A stretch of DNA of 55,704 nt, from NCBI GenBank assembly GCA_902587155.1, contig CACIKE010000002.1:122501-178204 (forward strand), read 5' to 3'. The translations under genes and the position numbers were made by a program. Below are positions 54,734 through 55,704 of the stretch, one piece after another (positions within the stretch are counted from its first letter, which is position 1; every line of letters begins with the position of its first letter). The notes under the pieces were generated by a model that saw only the letters and a list, made by a program, of their open reading frames with translations, did no database searches and was not told the DNA's origin. The stretch is from an uncultured Pelagibacteraceae bacterium. GTDB lineage: Bacteria > Pseudomonadota > Alphaproteobacteria > Pelagibacterales > Pelagibacteraceae.

Positions 54734-55704
54734 AAAGCGCTCATTTAAGTAAATTTAGGATTCCATTAATTCTATTCTCTACAATAATCGTTGGCTTTAT
54801 CTTAAATGAAGACTCACTTGGAGGTGCAAAAAATGATTTTTATTCTCAACTTGAAAGAACGTTCTATCTAAAAGAAGATTTGCTTTATCATTTTTTTAAT
54901 TATGATGATTTGGAGAATAGACACTCTCCTATTTTTTTAGTTTTTTCATCAATTATTTTAAGTTCTTTTGAAAATGTTGATTTTTTAAGAGTTATACACT
55001 TATTTATACCAATATTAATTTATTTTTTTTTTTATAAGTGTTTAAAAATTAGATTTAATAAAATTGATAGTTCTAAACTAGCTTTTATCTCATCTTTAAT
55101 ATTTATATCTCCAACTATAAGGTCGTATTCTATTTGGCCAGATAGTTATATTTATGGATTATTATTTTTTATAATTTCAACCTATTATTTCTTATTACAC
55201 AGATACCAAAGATACAATTTTATAAATATATTTTATAATGTTTTTTATCTATCTATATCCTCATATTTCATGCCAATTTTTTCTATTTTCTCTCTTTATT
55301 TTTTTTTCAACTTTACTAAATTTTTTTTAAAAAAAAAATTCTTCTACAAAATACCAATTGTAATTTTTCTTAATCTTTTATTAGCTTTTCCAGCTTTTTA
55401 CTATATCTTTTATTTAGATATAAATTTTTTAAGGTCAACAGGTGAATGGGGATTAACGGAAAAAACTTTTTCTTTTTTAAATTTTTCAAATAAATTTTTT
55501 TATTCTTCAAGTATAATATTTTTTCATCTCATACCAATTTTTTTTATTTTTCTCGATAAATTTAAAATCTCTAAAAATATTATTAAAAGCAAAAATTTTA
55601 TTTTAATTTTTTTATTTCTTACTATTACGTATTTTTTTTCTAATTACGAAAATATATATGACAATTTAGGTGGGGGTGGTATTTTTTATAGAATTTTTAA
55701 TGAA
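54724..55704 (+). CDS. Polytopic membrane protein, GT-C-like (partial, runs off the window)
   Basis: The open frame runs 327 codons to the end of the window without a stop, so the 3' end is missing. The start ATG overlaps the GT2 gene by 10 bases. It begins with a short basic segment and a membrane helix, then a first outer loop 'NEDSLGGAKNDFYSQLE' rich in acidic residues, as in GT-C transferases. Roughly eight further hydrophobic segments follow, and near the truncation comes 'DNLGGGGIFYRIFNE'. A polyprenyl-sugar-dependent transferase or polymerase is likely, but the family is not certain. Confidence 0.65.
   Translation, partial: MDLKSAHLSKFRIPLILFSTIIVGFILNEDSLGGAKNDFYSQLERTFYLKEDLLYHFFNYDDLENRHSPIFLVFSSIILSSFENVDFLRVIHLFIPILIYFFFYKCLKIRFNKIDSSKLAFISSLIFISPTIRSYSIWPDSYIYGLLFFIISTYYFLLHRYQRYNFINIFYNVFYLSISSYFMPIFSIFSLYFFFNFTKFFLKKKFFYKIPIVIFLNLLLAFPAFYYIFYLDINFLRSTGEWGLTEKTFSFLNFSNKFFYSSSIIFFHLIPIFFIFLDKFKISKNIIKSKNFILIFLFLTITYFFSNYENIYDNLGGGGIFYRIFNE

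Overview
ORGANISM. The window is strongly AT-rich, with densely packed, Lys/Asn/Ile/Phe-rich genes that often overlap by 4 to 32 bases. It opens with the 3' end of a 23S rRNA of alphaproteobacterial type. No 5S rRNA or tRNA follows. Instead more than 55 kb of surface-glycan genes begins 117 bases after the rRNA. This matches the known architecture of SAR11 (Pelagibacterales), where hypervariable region 2 (HVR2) lies between the 23S and 5S rRNA genes. The assignment to Pelagibacterales is an inference from composition, rRNA sequence and layout.

LAYOUT. (A) 292-11742: a plus-strand run with an unusual gene set: methyltransferase, Gfo/Idh oxidoreductase, a DAHP-synthase homologue, a radical SAM/SPASM protein, a HisC-like aminotransferase, a shikimate-dehydrogenase homologue, an enolase-superfamily enzyme, a CMP-sugar synthetase, a GT2/cytidylyltransferase-like fusion, a NodU-type carbamoyltransferase and a GT-B-like protein. 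(B) 11747-12745, minus strand: sugar O-methyltransferase. (C) 12892-25939: asparagine synthase, then pseB, pseC, pseF, pseG and pseI for CMP-pseudaminic acid, with an ATP-grasp ligase, a sulfotransferase and an LDH2-type dehydrogenase inserted before pseI. A Gfo/Idh-DegT-GNAT triplet follows. (D) 25976-36487: capsule-like and methyltransferase-like proteins, a GT2, two more sulfotransferases, a CmcI-type protein, a DegT aminotransferase on the minus strand, and an O-acylation module (two SGNH proteins plus an AlgI-type MBOAT). (E) 36527-55704: DegT, glycosyltransferases of GT2, GT4 and GT87-like types, an MsbA/PglK-like ABC exporter, two SDR nucleotide-sugar enzymes, a WecA/MraY-type initiating transferase, an FkbM methyltransferase and polytopic membrane proteins. 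The last gene runs off the window.

HOW IT WORKS TOGETHER. Inferred model: the WecA-like enzyme loads the first sugar phosphate onto the polyprenyl carrier. GT2 and GT4 enzymes extend the chain, using pseudaminic acid and at least one further unusual CMP-activated acid probably made by region A. The ABC exporter flips the lipid-linked glycan. GT-C-like membrane proteins may polymerise or modify it outside. Carbamoyl, methyl, acetyl and sulfate groups are added by the tailoring enzymes. The most novel part is region A: a DAHP-synthase-like enzyme lacking the usual metal-binding Cys and the KPR substrate motif, next to AroE-, HisC- and enolase-family proteins and a CMP-sugar synthetase. This looks like an undescribed pathway to a CMP-activated ulosonic or carbocyclic acid.

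No insertion sequence, integrase, CRISPR array, tRNA or prophage gene was recognised. No gene-free stretch exceeds 300 bases.
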